NCBI GenBank assembly: GCA_003353785.1
Contig: PIVX01000014.1
Location: 1-42,355, forward strand
DNA length: 42,355 nt
Reading direction: 5' to 3'
Source: Gammaproteobacteria bacterium
GTDB taxonomy: Bacteria > Pseudomonadota > Gammaproteobacteria > PIVX01
Position numbers and translations under genes: made by a program. The notes below the pieces were generated by a model. The model was not told where the DNA came from. It worked only from the letters and a program-made list of their open reading frames with translations, and searched no databases. Below are positions 28,467-37,524 of the stretch, piece after piece (position 1 is the stretch's first letter; every line of letters starts with the position of its first letter).

Positions 28467-28496
28467 TTGACTAATATACCAGCTAGAATGTATAAT
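28467..28496 (+). promoter_or_regulatory. Sigma70-type promoter upstream of the secreted-protein gene at 28741
   Basis: TTGACT (28467-28472) and TATAAT (28491-28496) have an 18-base spacer and closely resemble the element at 12977-13005, including TAATAT after the -35 and TAGAAT before the -10. The leader to the ATG at 28741 would be about 240 bases. Confidence 0.55.
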
Positions 28497-28514
28497 TTGT
28501 ACTTATCTTGCTAT

Positions 28515-28541
28515 AATTTGGACTTAATTTTGACGGAACCC
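28515..28541 (+). repeat. 27-bp dispersed repeat C, copy 2
   Basis: It matches 12808-12834 at 22 of 27 positions. It lies 255 bases after the ISAs1-type relic, so an insertion-sequence end is possible. Confidence 0.45.
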
Positions 28542-28740
28542 TTGAGCTAATAGGCTAGGGTGCAGCGGTGTCTAAATTATTCCCAGAGAAATATAAGATA
28601 TCAGCAAGCAACCTAGAACATTTAGTTATATAATATATTTATGCACGTACTACAATATCGCTCTATAAAAGATTGCATATTAGTCCACAAATAAGTGCTA
28701 AATTATTATGAAGTTACAATTACAAATTAGAAAGTAAATT

Positions 28741-29361
28741 ATGAAGAAGGTAGTTTTTAGTATTTTGTTTAGTGTATCATCTTTAATTCTGAGTAATAAT
28801 TCAGCAGTAGCTTCTGATGATAATGAAATGAGTAATAATTCAAATATTGGTAGCATGCCAATAAACAGTAATAACGTAAATCAAATTTTTAACTTTATAC
28901 AATTCGGTTGTTTAACTAGTTATAAGGAACAAGTAAATAATTTACCTTCAAATGACTTTGAAGAATATCTTCAAGTACCATCAGGAAAAACTATACCTAG
29001 TAATTTAAAAATGTATTTAAAGAAATCTCAGATAGTCACAAAAACGCAAGAAATAGAGAAAATGTTTTTGAGATTTAAAAATAAAGCTAGAAATAAGAAA
29101 AAGATTTTTAAACTTCATAGTCCATACCAATATAAGGTTTTAGTAAATCAAAAATATATAACCCCAAGAGTTAGTGCTTCAAAAAGGAGAATACTTATAC
29201 AGTGGCCACTTACTGCGCAAAATATTTTCAGTGAGAGCCATAATTATGCAAATAAATCTTTCGCTAATGCAAGAGTTTCTAGTTCAAATAAAATGAAAAA
29301 TGGGAATAATCATCTTAGATCTGAGGTTATTCTTCAGAGAAGTATATATTGCGAAAGATAA
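28741..29361 (+). CDS. Orphan secreted basic protein, 206 aa
   Basis: A clear Sec signal peptide (MKKVVFSILFSVSSLILSNN, then SAVASDD) predicts cleavage after Ala24 or so. The next 30 residues are Asn/Ser-rich and probably disordered. The mature protein is strongly basic (RFKNKARNKKKIFKLHSPYQ; SASKRRILIQW). Only two Cys remain outside the signal. No family is recognised. The ribosome site is weak (AGAAAG), but a good promoter lies at 28467. It is monocistronic, with a histidine phosphatase gene starting 154 bases later. As for the other short exported proteins here, a host-interaction role is possible but unproven. Confidence 0.65.
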   Translation: MKKVVFSILFSVSSLILSNNSAVASDDNEMSNNSNIGSMPINSNNVNQIFNFIQFGCLTSYKEQVNNLPSNDFEEYLQVPSGKTIPSNLKMYLKKSQIVTKTQEIEKMFLRFKNKARNKKKIFKLHSPYQYKVLVNQKYITPRVSASKRRILIQWPLTAQNIFSESHNYANKSFANARVSSSNKMKNGNNHLRSEVILQRSIYCER

Positions 29362-29515
29362 AATTTTTGTCAGATCCTATTAATTTTATTCCCGGATAAT
29401 ATGTGTCGTTAACAATCAAGAGATAAATTTAGTAAGGCTTATGATAAAATTTGGTATTAATTTATTAGCATTTGTGGTTAAATTAGTTATTAAATTTTTT
29501 TGATCGTTAAAGAAC

Positions 29516-30094
29516 ATGTTGATTAATACCCCTTTTTATTTTTTACGTCATGGTGAAACAGATGCAAATTTACATGATGTATTTTGTGAGAAAGATTGTC
29601 CTCTTAATGGTAATGGTATATTGCAGGCGGAGGCAGTTATTGAGAGTATTGCTAAATTAGATATCCAACATATATTCTCTAGCCCATTAGAAAGGGCATT
29701 GCAAACAGCTACTATTGTTAATAATTTTTTACAAAAAGAGTTATTATTAAAATCTAAATTAAAAGAATGTAATTTGGGTATACTAGAAGGACAAAAAAGG
29801 ACTAAAGATAATAACAAAACTGTACAAAAATGGTTGGCAGGAGAAATTATTGATAATGGTGAGACATATATGGAATTTGTTAAGCGTGTCAAAGAAATTA
29901 TGAATGAATGTTTAACAGAGGTATCATCCATACCTCTTTTTGTATCACACGGTGGAGTTTTCATGACATTAACAAAACAGTTTTTGGGGTATTCTGAATC
30001 TGTAGAACTTAACAACTGCAGTTTAGTGTATTTGGAGCCACCTAAAAGAGGCATAAAGTGGAAAATTAATGAAATCAATAAAAGCGTAGCATAA
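29516..30094 (+). CDS. Histidine phosphatase family protein (phosphoglycerate mutase-like)
   Basis: This is a member of the branch-1 histidine phosphatase superfamily, which forms a phospho-histidine intermediate. The catalytic motif is FLRHGETDAN, with Arg11 and nucleophile His12. The phosphate-binding Arg60 lies in SSPLERALQTA, the proton donor Glu84 in LKECNLGILEG, and the second His145 in FVSHGGVFM. All core residues are present, so the enzyme should be active. At 192 residues without an insert it is shorter than glycolytic phosphoglycerate mutase (about 230-250) and fits the broad-specificity PhoE/CobC/GpmB group. The substrate cannot be told: sugar phosphates or nucleotides are possible, and there is no cobalamin gene nearby to favour CobC. 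It stands alone. There is no signal peptide, so it is cytoplasmic. Confidence 0.88.
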   Translation: MLINTPFYFLRHGETDANLHDVFCEKDCPLNGNGILQAEAVIESIAKLDIQHIFSSPLERALQTATIVNNFLQKELLLKSKLKECNLGILEGQKRTKDNNKTVQKWLAGEIIDNGETYMEFVKRVKEIMNECLTEVSSIPLFVSHGGVFMTLTKQFLGYSESVELNNCSLVYLEPPKRGIKWKINEINKSVA

Positions 30095-30126
30095 AATTCA
30101 TTACTTATTTTTTTAAATGTATAAAC

Positions 30127-30234
30127 ATGAAAAGCGAATATATTGTATCCCCAGAATATGTAGTTAGAAATAACGATGAGTACTTGGTTATAGTAAGATC
30201 TAAGCTGAAAAAAATAAAAGACATATTGTATTAA
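30127..30234 (+). CDS. Possible small protein, 35 aa
   Basis: ATG 30127 opens a 35-codon frame reading MKSEYIVSPEYVVRNNDEYL followed by VIVRSKLKKIKDILY. The composition is protein-like, but there is no ribosome site and no recognised family. It may be the head of a lost gene. The following 30235-30500 shows nothing. Confidence 0.25.
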   Translation: MKSEYIVSPEYVVRNNDEYLVIVRSKLKKIKDILY

Positions 30235-30500
30235 CTGATTAAACTGTTTTAAACATTCTAATATACTGTATCTAGAGTTTTTTCTTTCCTAGATCTTAAT
30301 TTAACTTTAGCATGGTTAGCTAGTTTTACTAAATCGTGAATGGGTTTAGTTTAGGATGATTTATATTTTAGTAGAGTCTTTGGGTATGAGCGTGCAAAAA
30401 CCTCTGGTTTCAAGATATAAGAGTTTTAACTATTCGCCATTAAGCTCTAATTTTAAGTACGATATGTTTTAATAGGATATCTATCTTACCATCTTATTCT

Positions 30501-31073
30501 TTAGGATATATTGCCAGTATGATAATTAAAGAATAATTTTTTTATTATTATAGGAATTTCTTTTGGAATTATTTGTGTTATTTGGGTAGTAATAGGACGA
30601 ATATAACCGTTTATTAAACTACTAATTTTTGCCTCATGAGTTTTAGAGCTAGCAGTGATCTTATCGCCATCAATGATGATTGTCACCAAACCATCATCTA
30701 AATTTGCTATTTGTATAGCTTCGGAAAGACCATTCTCTGGTACTGCAGGATCAACGTGATTATTTATTTGTACTAAATGGAAGGTAAGGGTGTATGAATT
30801 CTTATTTTTAGAAGTATTTTGGGAGTTTTGTTTGTTTTGTACTCTCTGTATAATTTTTCCAAACACATAAGTTTTTTTCTCTCCAGGGTGAATATTTTTA
30901 CCTAAAACAGCAGGAATAATATCACTCCTATTTGCGGCATTATATACATATAGGCAAAATTCATTAAGAAAATTTTTAGAATTGTTCACTATGATGACAC
31001 TCAAATATGCTTGAGCTGGAACAGTAAGAGCTAGAAAAGATATGAAAAATATTTGCATCAAGATTTTTTTCAT
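30501..31073 (-). CDS. Orphan secreted protein, 190 aa
   Basis: A textbook Sec signal peptide (MKKILMQIFFISFLALTVPAQA, cleavage after Ala22) is preceded by a good AAGGA ribosome site seven bases before the ATG. The mature protein begins YLSVIIVNNSKNFLNEFCLY and is probably beta-rich to about residue 150 (TYVFGKIIQRV; SYTLTFHLVQINN; LVTIIIDGDKITA). The C-terminal 40 residues are unusually rich in Ile and Pro (TTQITQIIPKEIPIIIKKLF). No family is recognised. The single Cys in the mature part rules out an internal disulfide. It reads towards the histidine phosphatase gene, with about 400 bases between. Confidence 0.65.
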   Translation of the reverse strand: MKKILMQIFFISFLALTVPAQAYLSVIIVNNSKNFLNEFCLYVYNAANRSDIIPAVLGKNIHPGEKKTYVFGKIIQRVQNKQNSQNTSKNKNSYTLTFHLVQINNHVDPAVPENGLSEAIQIANLDDGLVTIIIDGDKITASSKTHEAKISSLINGYIRPITTQITQIIPKEIPIIIKKLFFNYHTGNIS

Positions 31074-31537
31074 GATATTCCTTGTAGTAACTTTAGTATG
31101 GATGAATATCTTAACATTTTAAAAATCTAATTAAAATTATTTTTAAACGTTTAGCTAGAATGTTTTCATTGCAAATATCCCACTGCACTTAAAAAATTCT
31201 AGATATTTGTGGGTAATTAAAAGTCGCAGAGTACATCTATTATCGTTAAACGTTAATATGTAAGTTGTTTTTCTAATATAGGACAATACAGTTATATCAA
31301 GCAACCAGAACTAAGTAAAATATACGGGTTTTATATGAGCTAATTGATTCCGAATATCGGAATAATATAAAAGTTACATGGCCAACTGCAAGCCAAACTA
31401 GCATGTCAGTCTAAATATATTAAAATTTTAACTATTAATAAGGTATTTATTCAGATACAGGAACTAGTAAATTTCAAATAATTAATTTTAAAATAATGAA
31501 ATATTTAAATAAGAAAGTTAAAATGTTATAATTGATT
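31074..31537. other. Gene-free stretch between divergent secreted-protein genes
   Basis: No gene, repeat or convincing hairpin is seen. It must hold the promoters of the genes starting at 31073 (-) and 31538 (+), but no strong -35/-10 pair stands out. Confidence 0.4.
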
Positions 31538-32809
31538 ATGAAAATAAAAAATATTTCTGTATTCGTTTATCTATTTTTAATAACAAATGTATTTTGTGCG
31601 TGCAGAGATATAAATGAAATTTTAGATAATAATGAGTATAAGACTTTATTAATATTTGAGCGTGTTGTAAATGAAAACTTACAGTGCCATAAAGAACTTG
31701 GAGAAAGTTTATGCAGAATATGTGGCGATGGATTGTATAACCATTTTGTATTATTAAAACATTTATCATCATTTGATGATTTTAAGAATTATAAAGATTA
31801 TAAAAATGGGAATACTTCTATGCATTTAGCAGTAAAAAATAATCGCATTATAATATTAAAGCAAATATTAATAGATAATAGCTTCGCTCACATAAAAAAT
31901 AATCAAGGCCAAACAGCATACAATATCGCTGAATTTTTAGAAAATAAAGTTATGATAAAATTATTTGATTATTATCAAGGTCGTAATATAGAAGCAGAAA
32001 CTCTACGTATATTAAATGATTTAAATAAAAATCAAATTGATGCTATTAATTTATATAGAAAGATAAAATTAAATCCAAAAAGGATAATTGATCCCAAGCA
32101 AATTTTCCGCAATTTTCAGCAGGATATAGAAAGAGAGAAAGAAAAATTTATTACTTCTAAGCAGTATAAAAATTTTAGTCTGCTAAAACTATTTATTGCT
32201 AGATATAGCGAAGATAACTCAAATGTAGGATTAATACTTAGAAAGCTGTCTGGAGATAAGAGTCAATCATTCATTAAACACGTATCATTAATTACAGATT
32301 TAACAAATTTTGCTTCATTTAGAAATGCTGAAAGCAGTAAGGGGTTTAGAGCTATAGATTGGGCGCATAAATATAAAAAACATGATGTAGTACGACTTCT
32401 TAAGTTAAAAGGATGCAAGCATAGTAAAGCTTATAAACAGATTATAAAAAATCTAATTAATAATCTACACGAAAAAAACAATCAAAATAGGAAAATTCTA
32501 ATTGCTAAAAATGGGGGAAATATACTGGAAGAAAAAGTAAAAAATTATTTTATTTTTGCAAGAGTAGTAAGAAAATGCTTATTTTTAAATGAATGCGCAA
32601 AAAAATCGCTTACTACTAAGATGTTAATACTATCTGTTAATCACCGGAAAGTTGAAAATTTAGAATTACTTAATGAAGCAGGATTATTAGATTTTCTTAA
32701 AAATAAACAAAACACACATAATTTTATTAGGCTACTTTCTATGGCTAAACAAAACAATGATTTAAAAATGCAACGGCATTTATTGAAAATTTTTGGGGCG
32801 CAGATGTGA
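31538..32809 (+). CDS. Secreted ankyrin-repeat protein, 423 aa
   Basis: I use ATG 31538, not the TTG two codons earlier. The signal peptide is MKIKNISVFVYLFLITNVFC. A Cys-rich segment follows (LQCHKELGESLCRICGDGLY). Residues about 87-150 hold two ankyrin repeats: NGNTSMHLAVKNNRIIILKQ and NQGQTAYNIAEFLENKVMIK have the expected G-x-T-x-hydrophobic-H/Y pattern. A further degenerate repeat, GFRAIDWAHKYKKHDVVRLL, lies near residue 270. The rest is helical and basic. Ankyrin proteins are a hallmark of intracellular bacteria, where they bind host proteins. Here the repeats are few and diverged. A Sec-exported ankyrin protein parallels rickettsial RARP-type proteins. The target is unknown. Confidence 0.75.
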   Translation: MKIKNISVFVYLFLITNVFCACRDINEILDNNEYKTLLIFERVVNENLQCHKELGESLCRICGDGLYNHFVLLKHLSSFDDFKNYKDYKNGNTSMHLAVKNNRIIILKQILIDNSFAHIKNNQGQTAYNIAEFLENKVMIKLFDYYQGRNIEAETLRILNDLNKNQIDAINLYRKIKLNPKRIIDPKQIFRNFQQDIEREKEKFITSKQYKNFSLLKLFIARYSEDNSNVGLILRKLSGDKSQSFIKHVSLITDLTNFASFRNAESSKGFRAIDWAHKYKKHDVVRLLKLKGCKHSKAYKQIIKNLINNLHEKNNQNRKILIAKNGGNILEEKVKNYFIFARVVRKCLFLNECAKKSLTTKMLILSVNHRKVENLELLNEAGLLDFLKNKQNTHNFIRLLSMAKQNNDLKMQRHLLKIFGAQM

Positions 32810-33461
32810 TGAAAAAAAGATATGACATTAATTTTAGTTCTTATTAGGTTCGCAACCAAGATCTTTACGCTATGCCACACTAAATGATATAATTTTTTGA
32901 TTAATACATGGTGACAATCCTTTAAATTTTGGATTATTTGATTTAACAGTTCAGTCTTTAATCCTACGCATTCCAGAACCTCATAATCAAATATGATGGA
33001 TTTGGTAATCCTAAAACTACAAAGATTATTGTCCGTGTAGGATGAGCAATATATCAATACGCAATTTAAGTAGATTGATAAAATTATGAATAAGGAATAA
33101 TCAAAGGGGATTGAAATTTCTTTTGCCTAAAGATCACAGGTATAGTATAAAACTAAAGGTAATGAAAAATAAATTTTTTTAATTTGGTGCTGTGGTTATG
33201 AGTTGAGTGGACCTGGCCGTGTTCAGTTGAAATCGTATTCAGTGTTTATTTCGAGTGAAATACATATTCAAATGCTGGTTCAAAATTTTACTGCAAACTA
33301 TTTACAAAATTAAGCAAAAGTTATTAGTAAGGTTTTTTGCTCAAAATGTTTGTTTGATAACAATATTGATAAAAATAAAACTGGTTTTTTTTAATATGTG
33401 CACACTGTACACAGTTATGTTATCGTTTTCGCTTATTTTAATGTTACTTGAGGTATTTATT
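32810..33461. other. Gene-free stretch
   Basis: No supported gene is seen. Minus-strand codons near 32850-33057 are open and continue antisense to the ankyrin gene, but the translation has no recognised motif. The plus-strand codons from 33255 to 33461, in frame with the next gene, look like an untranslated AT-rich leader. Confidence 0.4.
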
Positions 33462-34067
33462 ATGGTATCGGGTGAGATGAATATAAATTTTTTGAAAAAA
33501 ATTACTTATGTATGTGTGGGGTTTTGCTTATTTGTTAGTATGACTTATGCAGAACCATTACCTCAAAATGTTATGGATAATATAAAAGATGCTCTTGATA
33601 TAGAGAAGCGTATCAATATTGAAACAATATTTCACGGACAACCATATACAATAGATATAGGGGACGATCAGGCAATGAATTCCGGTAAAACAAAATCTAA
33701 TGCTGAGATATTCGTTATTTTACATGCAAACCACCCAGATATTATTAGTGGTTCTGGAAAGACCCTAAATGTTATGTATTGGAGTGAATATGTTAAGACA
33801 TATTCTAGTGGAAAACTATCCTACTGGGTATATCCGATCGTGATATGCCGTAATCAAACTGGGAGATTGTCTTTTTTACAACATTATAGGCTTAGGGTTA
33901 TTCTTAAGCCTGCTAAAACTAAAAAGGCAACCAAAATAAAACAAAGCAGCGGTTTAAGCAACGGAAATAATGCTAAGGTTAACCATAAAAAAGTAAAGAA
34001 AAAGAAATACAATAGGAAAGCAAAGAATAACAGAGAGAATGCCGATGATGTGCCTTGTATGTTCTGA
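33462..34067 (+). CDS. Orphan secreted protein with basic tail, 201 aa
   Basis: The frame is open from 33255, but I start at ATG 33462, which has TTGAGGT seven bases upstream; ATG 33477 is also possible. Either start gives a signal peptide (MNINFLKKITYVCVGFCLFV, then SMTYAEP). The mature part is probably a beta-rich domain (IETIFHGQPYTIDIGDD; AEIFVILHANHPDIISGSG; LRVILKPAKTKK). The last 60 residues are extremely Lys/Asn-rich and likely disordered (NHKKVKKKKYNRKAKNNREN), ending in PCMF. The final four residues are not a CaaX box because Cys is third from the end. No family is recognised. The basic tail could bind nucleic acid or lipopolysaccharide; this is speculation. Confidence 0.6.
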   Translation: MVSGEMNINFLKKITYVCVGFCLFVSMTYAEPLPQNVMDNIKDALDIEKRINIETIFHGQPYTIDIGDDQAMNSGKTKSNAEIFVILHANHPDIISGSGKTLNVMYWSEYVKTYSSGKLSYWVYPIVICRNQTGRLSFLQHYRLRVILKPAKTKKATKIKQSSGLSNGNNAKVNHKKVKKKKYNRKAKNNRENADDVPCMF

Positions 34068-34487
34068 TCTGAGAAAGCGGCTGTCATTTGGTGAGTGATA
34101 CACAAGAATATTAAAAAAGTTAGACTTGGACATATATACATATCTTTAGCGGAGAATTATTCTGCAAGCGAGGGATTTTTAACACTCTTTCTCGATTTTT
34201 TCATACTTAAATGCATTAACATATAAAAAAATAAACTTCCTAGAATAAATAAAACAAGCTTGTTGTATCTTACGTGACTTCTCCAATTAGATTACTTAGT
34301 GCCGAACAGACATTGAGTAGTTACATATTCTTTTAGATGTAAAGGATAAGTATTTATTTGGCAGATATAAGCGAGGATTGCTGATTTTTTTATTGTTTAG
34401 TTTAGTTATTTGAAAATAATTTATATCCTCTGTCTGAAGGAAGTGGTTTTACGGTACGGAGGAAACATTACTTACGTTATTAGCTTT
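34068..34487. other. Gene-free stretch
   Basis: It lies between the convergent secreted-protein and nucleotide-translocase genes. No gene or clear terminator hairpin is seen. Confidence 0.4.
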
Positions 34488-35963
34488 TTAATTTAGACCT
34501 ACTTCCTCAAGTTTTAATATGGCATATATCCACAATAATATTAACCCAATAATAGCTATTGGGATAATTGTAGTAGTAGATGATAGCTCACCGAATGCAA
34601 TTAGTAGCAGAATATAAAATCCTGAGCCAAAAAATTTTCCTAGACGTGATACAATTCCATCTACGATAGCTTTACTTTTACGCTGCCCATCTTTTGATAG
34701 TGGTATAAAGCATATTTCTTTAGTTGCGTCAAAAATAGTATATTTGCAACTTCTCCCCAAGATTACTTGTATTGTAACTAGAATTAAAATCAAATTGGCA
34801 GGATTGTTAATATATTCGGAGAATATATCTAATAACATAATCTCTTCAAATAACATCCCTAAATAAAATAATATTCCAGTAACTACCCATACTATTGGGG
34901 TTATTAATGCAGAATATTTCCAGCTATTTTTTCTCAAAATGTAACTAAATATCAATCCTCCAAAAATGACAGCAATAAAGCCAGTTATTATAGTAACCTT
35001 GTTCATATATGCATACAGTAGTTTACTGTCATTGTAAATTAGATTAGCTCTATAAAACCATATAACCTCTGTTAAGTTCCAAATAATATTATATGACAAG
35101 ATGATAATTCCCATGTATATTAGGTATCTAGATTTTTTTAAGAGGACTAGACACTCATATAATGAAATTTTAGATCTTTCTTCTGAAAGTAAGTGTAATG
35201 AGGGTTTTTGCTTGAAAACAAGTTTATTAGTATAATTGAATAAAATAATAATAGTGATAGATATAATTAGTACGGTCAATAACTGATAAAATACCCATTG
35301 ATAGCTATTACTATAAAAATTTACCTTTGGAAGAGACATTGAAGTTGTCCAGTTAGCAAAATAACCCATAAAAATACCTGCGCTATTAATACCAATTCCA
35401 AAAAATGAATAAACCTTTTTTGCGTCATTTATTCTAGTAGTTTCATTAGAGAACCCCCAAATTAGCATGATCATAATCACACTACCCCAAAGTTCTGACA
35501 TTGTATAAAAGAGCGCTATGTTCCAATATCTAATCATAGCAATGAGGCCATCAAAGCCCTTTGCAGTCAATATATTTTGTTTAAGAAATTTTGTAATATA
35601 AGATAGCTGTAGGTAGTCTTGGTTAGGAAATAATATAAAAGTGAATAATAAAAAATAAAATATAAAACCTCCAGTCATGTAGTAGAAAACTGTCTCGCGA
35701 TTATATCTAGATGAAAGTTTAGTAAATATATATGTAGCAAAAATAGAACTTGGCCGTACATAACCAGTTGTCAGAAATGGGATTATGTTAGCTCCAGAGC
35801 CTTCTAGGGTTACAATTAAGGAAATTTTCATATTCCTTAATAAGTGGTAAATAAAGGATGTTAGAAAAAAAAGTAAGAACATAGAAATAAGTTTTTTGTG
35901 TTCATTAGGTTGAGTTTGCCAAATAAAATTGCGTATTTTACCTAAAAAATTATCTATGTGCAT
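34488..35963 (-). CDS. tlc: Nucleotide (ATP/ADP) transporter, NTT/Tlc family
   Basis: This family imports host ATP in exchange for ADP, or other nucleotides, across the inner membrane and is almost confined to Rickettsiales, Chlamydiae and similar parasites plus plastids. I use ATG 35963 (491 residues, MHIDNFLGKIRNFIW), matching the usual family N-terminus; the frame stays open to a TTG at 36023. About twelve membrane segments alternate with short basic loops. Family blocks seen include MFLLFFLTSFIYHLLRNMKI, GSGANIIPFLTTGYVRPSSI, YIFTKLSSRYNRETVFYYMT, MSELWGSVIMIMLIWGFSNE and DATKEICFIPLSKDGQRKSK, the last being a highly typical NTT loop. The gene is intact and monocistronic. Rickettsiales often have several paralogues differing in substrate, so ATP/ADP exchange is likely but other nucleotides are possible. 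Confidence 0.93.
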   Translation of the reverse strand: MHIDNFLGKIRNFIWQTQPNEHKKLISMFLLFFLTSFIYHLLRNMKISLIVTLEGSGANIIPFLTTGYVRPSSIFATYIFTKLSSRYNRETVFYYMTGGFIFYFLLFTFILFPNQDYLQLSYITKFLKQNILTAKGFDGLIAMIRYWNIALFYTMSELWGSVIMIMLIWGFSNETTRINDAKKVYSFFGIGINSAGIFMGYFANWTTSMSLPKVNFYSNSYQWVFYQLLTVLIISITIIILFNYTNKLVFKQKPSLHLLSEERSKISLYECLVLLKKSRYLIYMGIIILSYNIIWNLTEVIWFYRANLIYNDSKLLYAYMNKVTIITGFIAVIFGGLIFSYILRKNSWKYSALITPIVWVVTGILFYLGMLFEEIMLLDIFSEYINNPANLILILVTIQVILGRSCKYTIFDATKEICFIPLSKDGQRKSKAIVDGIVSRLGKFFGSGFYILLLIAFGELSSTTTIIPIAIIGLILLWIYAILKLEEVGLN

Positions 35964-36275
35964 ATGAATCAAAGTATTTATAATTAAATGTAATAGAGCA
36001 GACGACATTACTAGCAAAGACAAGTATATCTGATAAATTCCTTATATTATTTATCAATCAAAATCCGTTTAGTATCGATAAGTACATGGATGCTAATATC
36101 TTTACCATGATCAAAATACTTATCTTATCGTAATAGTTATATACCAATATTGTTTTTATAGCACATTTAGACTAGAAAATTTAATTTCTTTTATGTAATT
36201 GTTAATTTGGTTGCGTAAGGTGAGTAAATAATATTTTATTAGAAGTTAGAGCTATTTTTGAACAATTAAAATAGA

Positions 36276-36321
36276 GTGAGCCAAGACACGCCTGGCTCAC
36301 ATAACTCTTACAAAGTAAGAG
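36276..36321 (+). ncRNA. Two adjacent hairpins: structured leader or small RNA
   Basis: GTGAGCCA (36276-36283) pairs with TGGCTCAC (36293-36300), a perfect 8 bp. Four bases later CTCTTAC (36305-36311), AAA and GTAAGAG (36315-36321) form a perfect 7-bp hairpin. They lie 46 bases before the ATG of a tiny membrane-peptide frame that has a good ribosome site. A structured 5' leader is the simplest reading. Confidence 0.45.
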
Positions 36322-36366
36322 CGAGTTCAATAAATAACGAACATATCATACCCTGCGAGAGGCAAA

Positions 36367-36486
36367 ATGACCCAACAAAAAATCGAGACACAAAACCAGA
36401 CAGAGGATAAAATAAAGACTATTTATCAATCTCTACTATTAATTATAGCATATTTAGAGTTTTTAGTAGTTCAGCAATACTCGTAA
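36367..36486 (+). CDS. Small putative membrane peptide, 39 aa
   Basis: ATG 36367 is preceded by GCGAGAGGCAAA, one of the best ribosome sites in the window. The peptide has a hydrophilic, Gln/Glu/Thr/Lys-rich half (MTQQKIETQNQTEDKIKTIY) and then a hydrophobic segment (SLLLIIAYLEFLVV) that could span or lie on a membrane, ending QQYS. Two strong hairpins precede it. This layout (structured leader, small hydrophobic peptide) resembles type I toxin genes, but no antisense RNA can be recognised. It may instead be the start of a longer gene lost after the TAA. The 331 bases that follow (36487-36817) hold no gene. Confidence 0.4.
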   Translation: MTQQKIETQNQTEDKIKTIYQSLLLIIAYLEFLVVQQYS

Positions 36487-36817
36487 TCGTTTGATCTTAT
36501 TAATATAATACTATCTTATTGATAGTTCAGTTAAATAAATCATATATTCTTAGAATAAAACTACTATAAAATATTGAGATTATGTGGCTGTCCTTAGCAA
36601 ATATCTTTTAACTTTATATTTACAATTTAATTTTCATCAATATTGTTGTTTAAGTTCTAGTGATAGAATTATTTATTCAGTATGGACAAAGTATTGTCTT
36701 CGGAACCAAATAATAACATACTCTAAATACTTCATATTTTTATGATCTCCAATAGAGTTCAGTTGTTCTATTTTCCATCTATACTCTATAATTATAATGT
36801 AGCAATTTATACTATTT
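36487..36817. other. Gene-free stretch
   Basis: Very AT-rich, with no gene, hairpin or repeat recognised. Confidence 0.4.
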
Positions 36818-37425
36818 ATGTCTAATATATCATCCCAACGCAGGGCAATAGAAGAAAAACTAATAATGCTAGGACTACTTCCAGCACAGATCCAGAATAT
36901 TTCAAACCTAAATGTTAAACAAGACGAAATAAAGCATTGGGAAGATAAAATAAACTATGTGCAAAATAAAATAGATAGAATAAAAAATAATACTCCAGAC
37001 AAATTACTGGAACGCATAGAGAACAATATATTTAGGCTATTTTCTGAAGGTAAGAATGAACAATCTAAAGAAATGCAAGAATTAGTAATGCAACGGAACT
37101 TAATACTAAAGGATGACGTTCTCATTAGAAAAAAACAAAAAACAAAAATAGAAAAGTTAGAAGCGGAAAGAGAACCATTCTTATTACGGCCTTATTAACT
37201 GGGCTGAATACCAGTATTAGAAATTTCATAAATCAACCAAATGAGGAAAATATTGATAAGCTTAAAACAGTTATAGAGAAAATTATTTGTAAAGATCCTG
37301 AAGAATATAGTGCGTTACAAGAAGTTGTGCATGAAACACTATCTACAGCTAAAAATATGATTGATGATTGTTGTGACCAAGGCAAAGATAATAATGATAT
37401 ACAATCACCACATACAAGTTTTTAG
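36818..37425 (+). pseudogene. Coiled-coil protein gene split by a -1 frame change
   Basis: The first frame (36818-37198) encodes 126 residues of charged helix/coiled coil (MSNISSQRRAIEEKLIMLGL ... TKIEKLEAEREPFL). Just before its stop, the -1 frame is open and continues in the same style: ITALLTGLNTSIRNFINQPN, then EENIDKLKTVIEKIICKDPE and a helical tail ending at TAG 37423-37425. Joined, they give about 200 residues. The switch must occur between about 37153 and 37195, because the -1 frame has a stop at about 37150. This could be a dead gene, a sequencing error or a programmed frameshift; a classic slippery heptamer is not obvious in the overlap. No family is recognised. No ribosome site is seen. 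Confidence 0.6.
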
Positions 37426-37524
37426 GGGGATAAGAATATCCTTTTAAGACTGTTATAGAGTATCACCCTAAGTGTCTAAATATAAAATTTTAGCTCTTTT
37501 AGGGTTAGTTAAGTACCAAGATAA

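Noticed and set aside
32850..33057. Minus-strand open frame that continues antisense into the ankyrin gene
   Set aside because: The translation has no motif, no ribosome site precedes it, and half of it is the reverse complement of a supported gene.
33255..33461. Upstream extension of the secreted protein at 33462
   Set aside because: It would bury the signal peptide inside a longer protein, and a good ribosome site precedes the ATG at 33462.
34050..34067. CaaX-like end of the protein at 33462
   Set aside because: It ends Pro-Cys-Met-Phe, so the Cys is third, not fourth, from the end and cannot be a CaaX box.
36300..36350. tRNA-like appearance of the hairpins with GAGTTCAATAA
   Set aside because: No acceptor stem, D arm or anticodon arm can be assembled around it.
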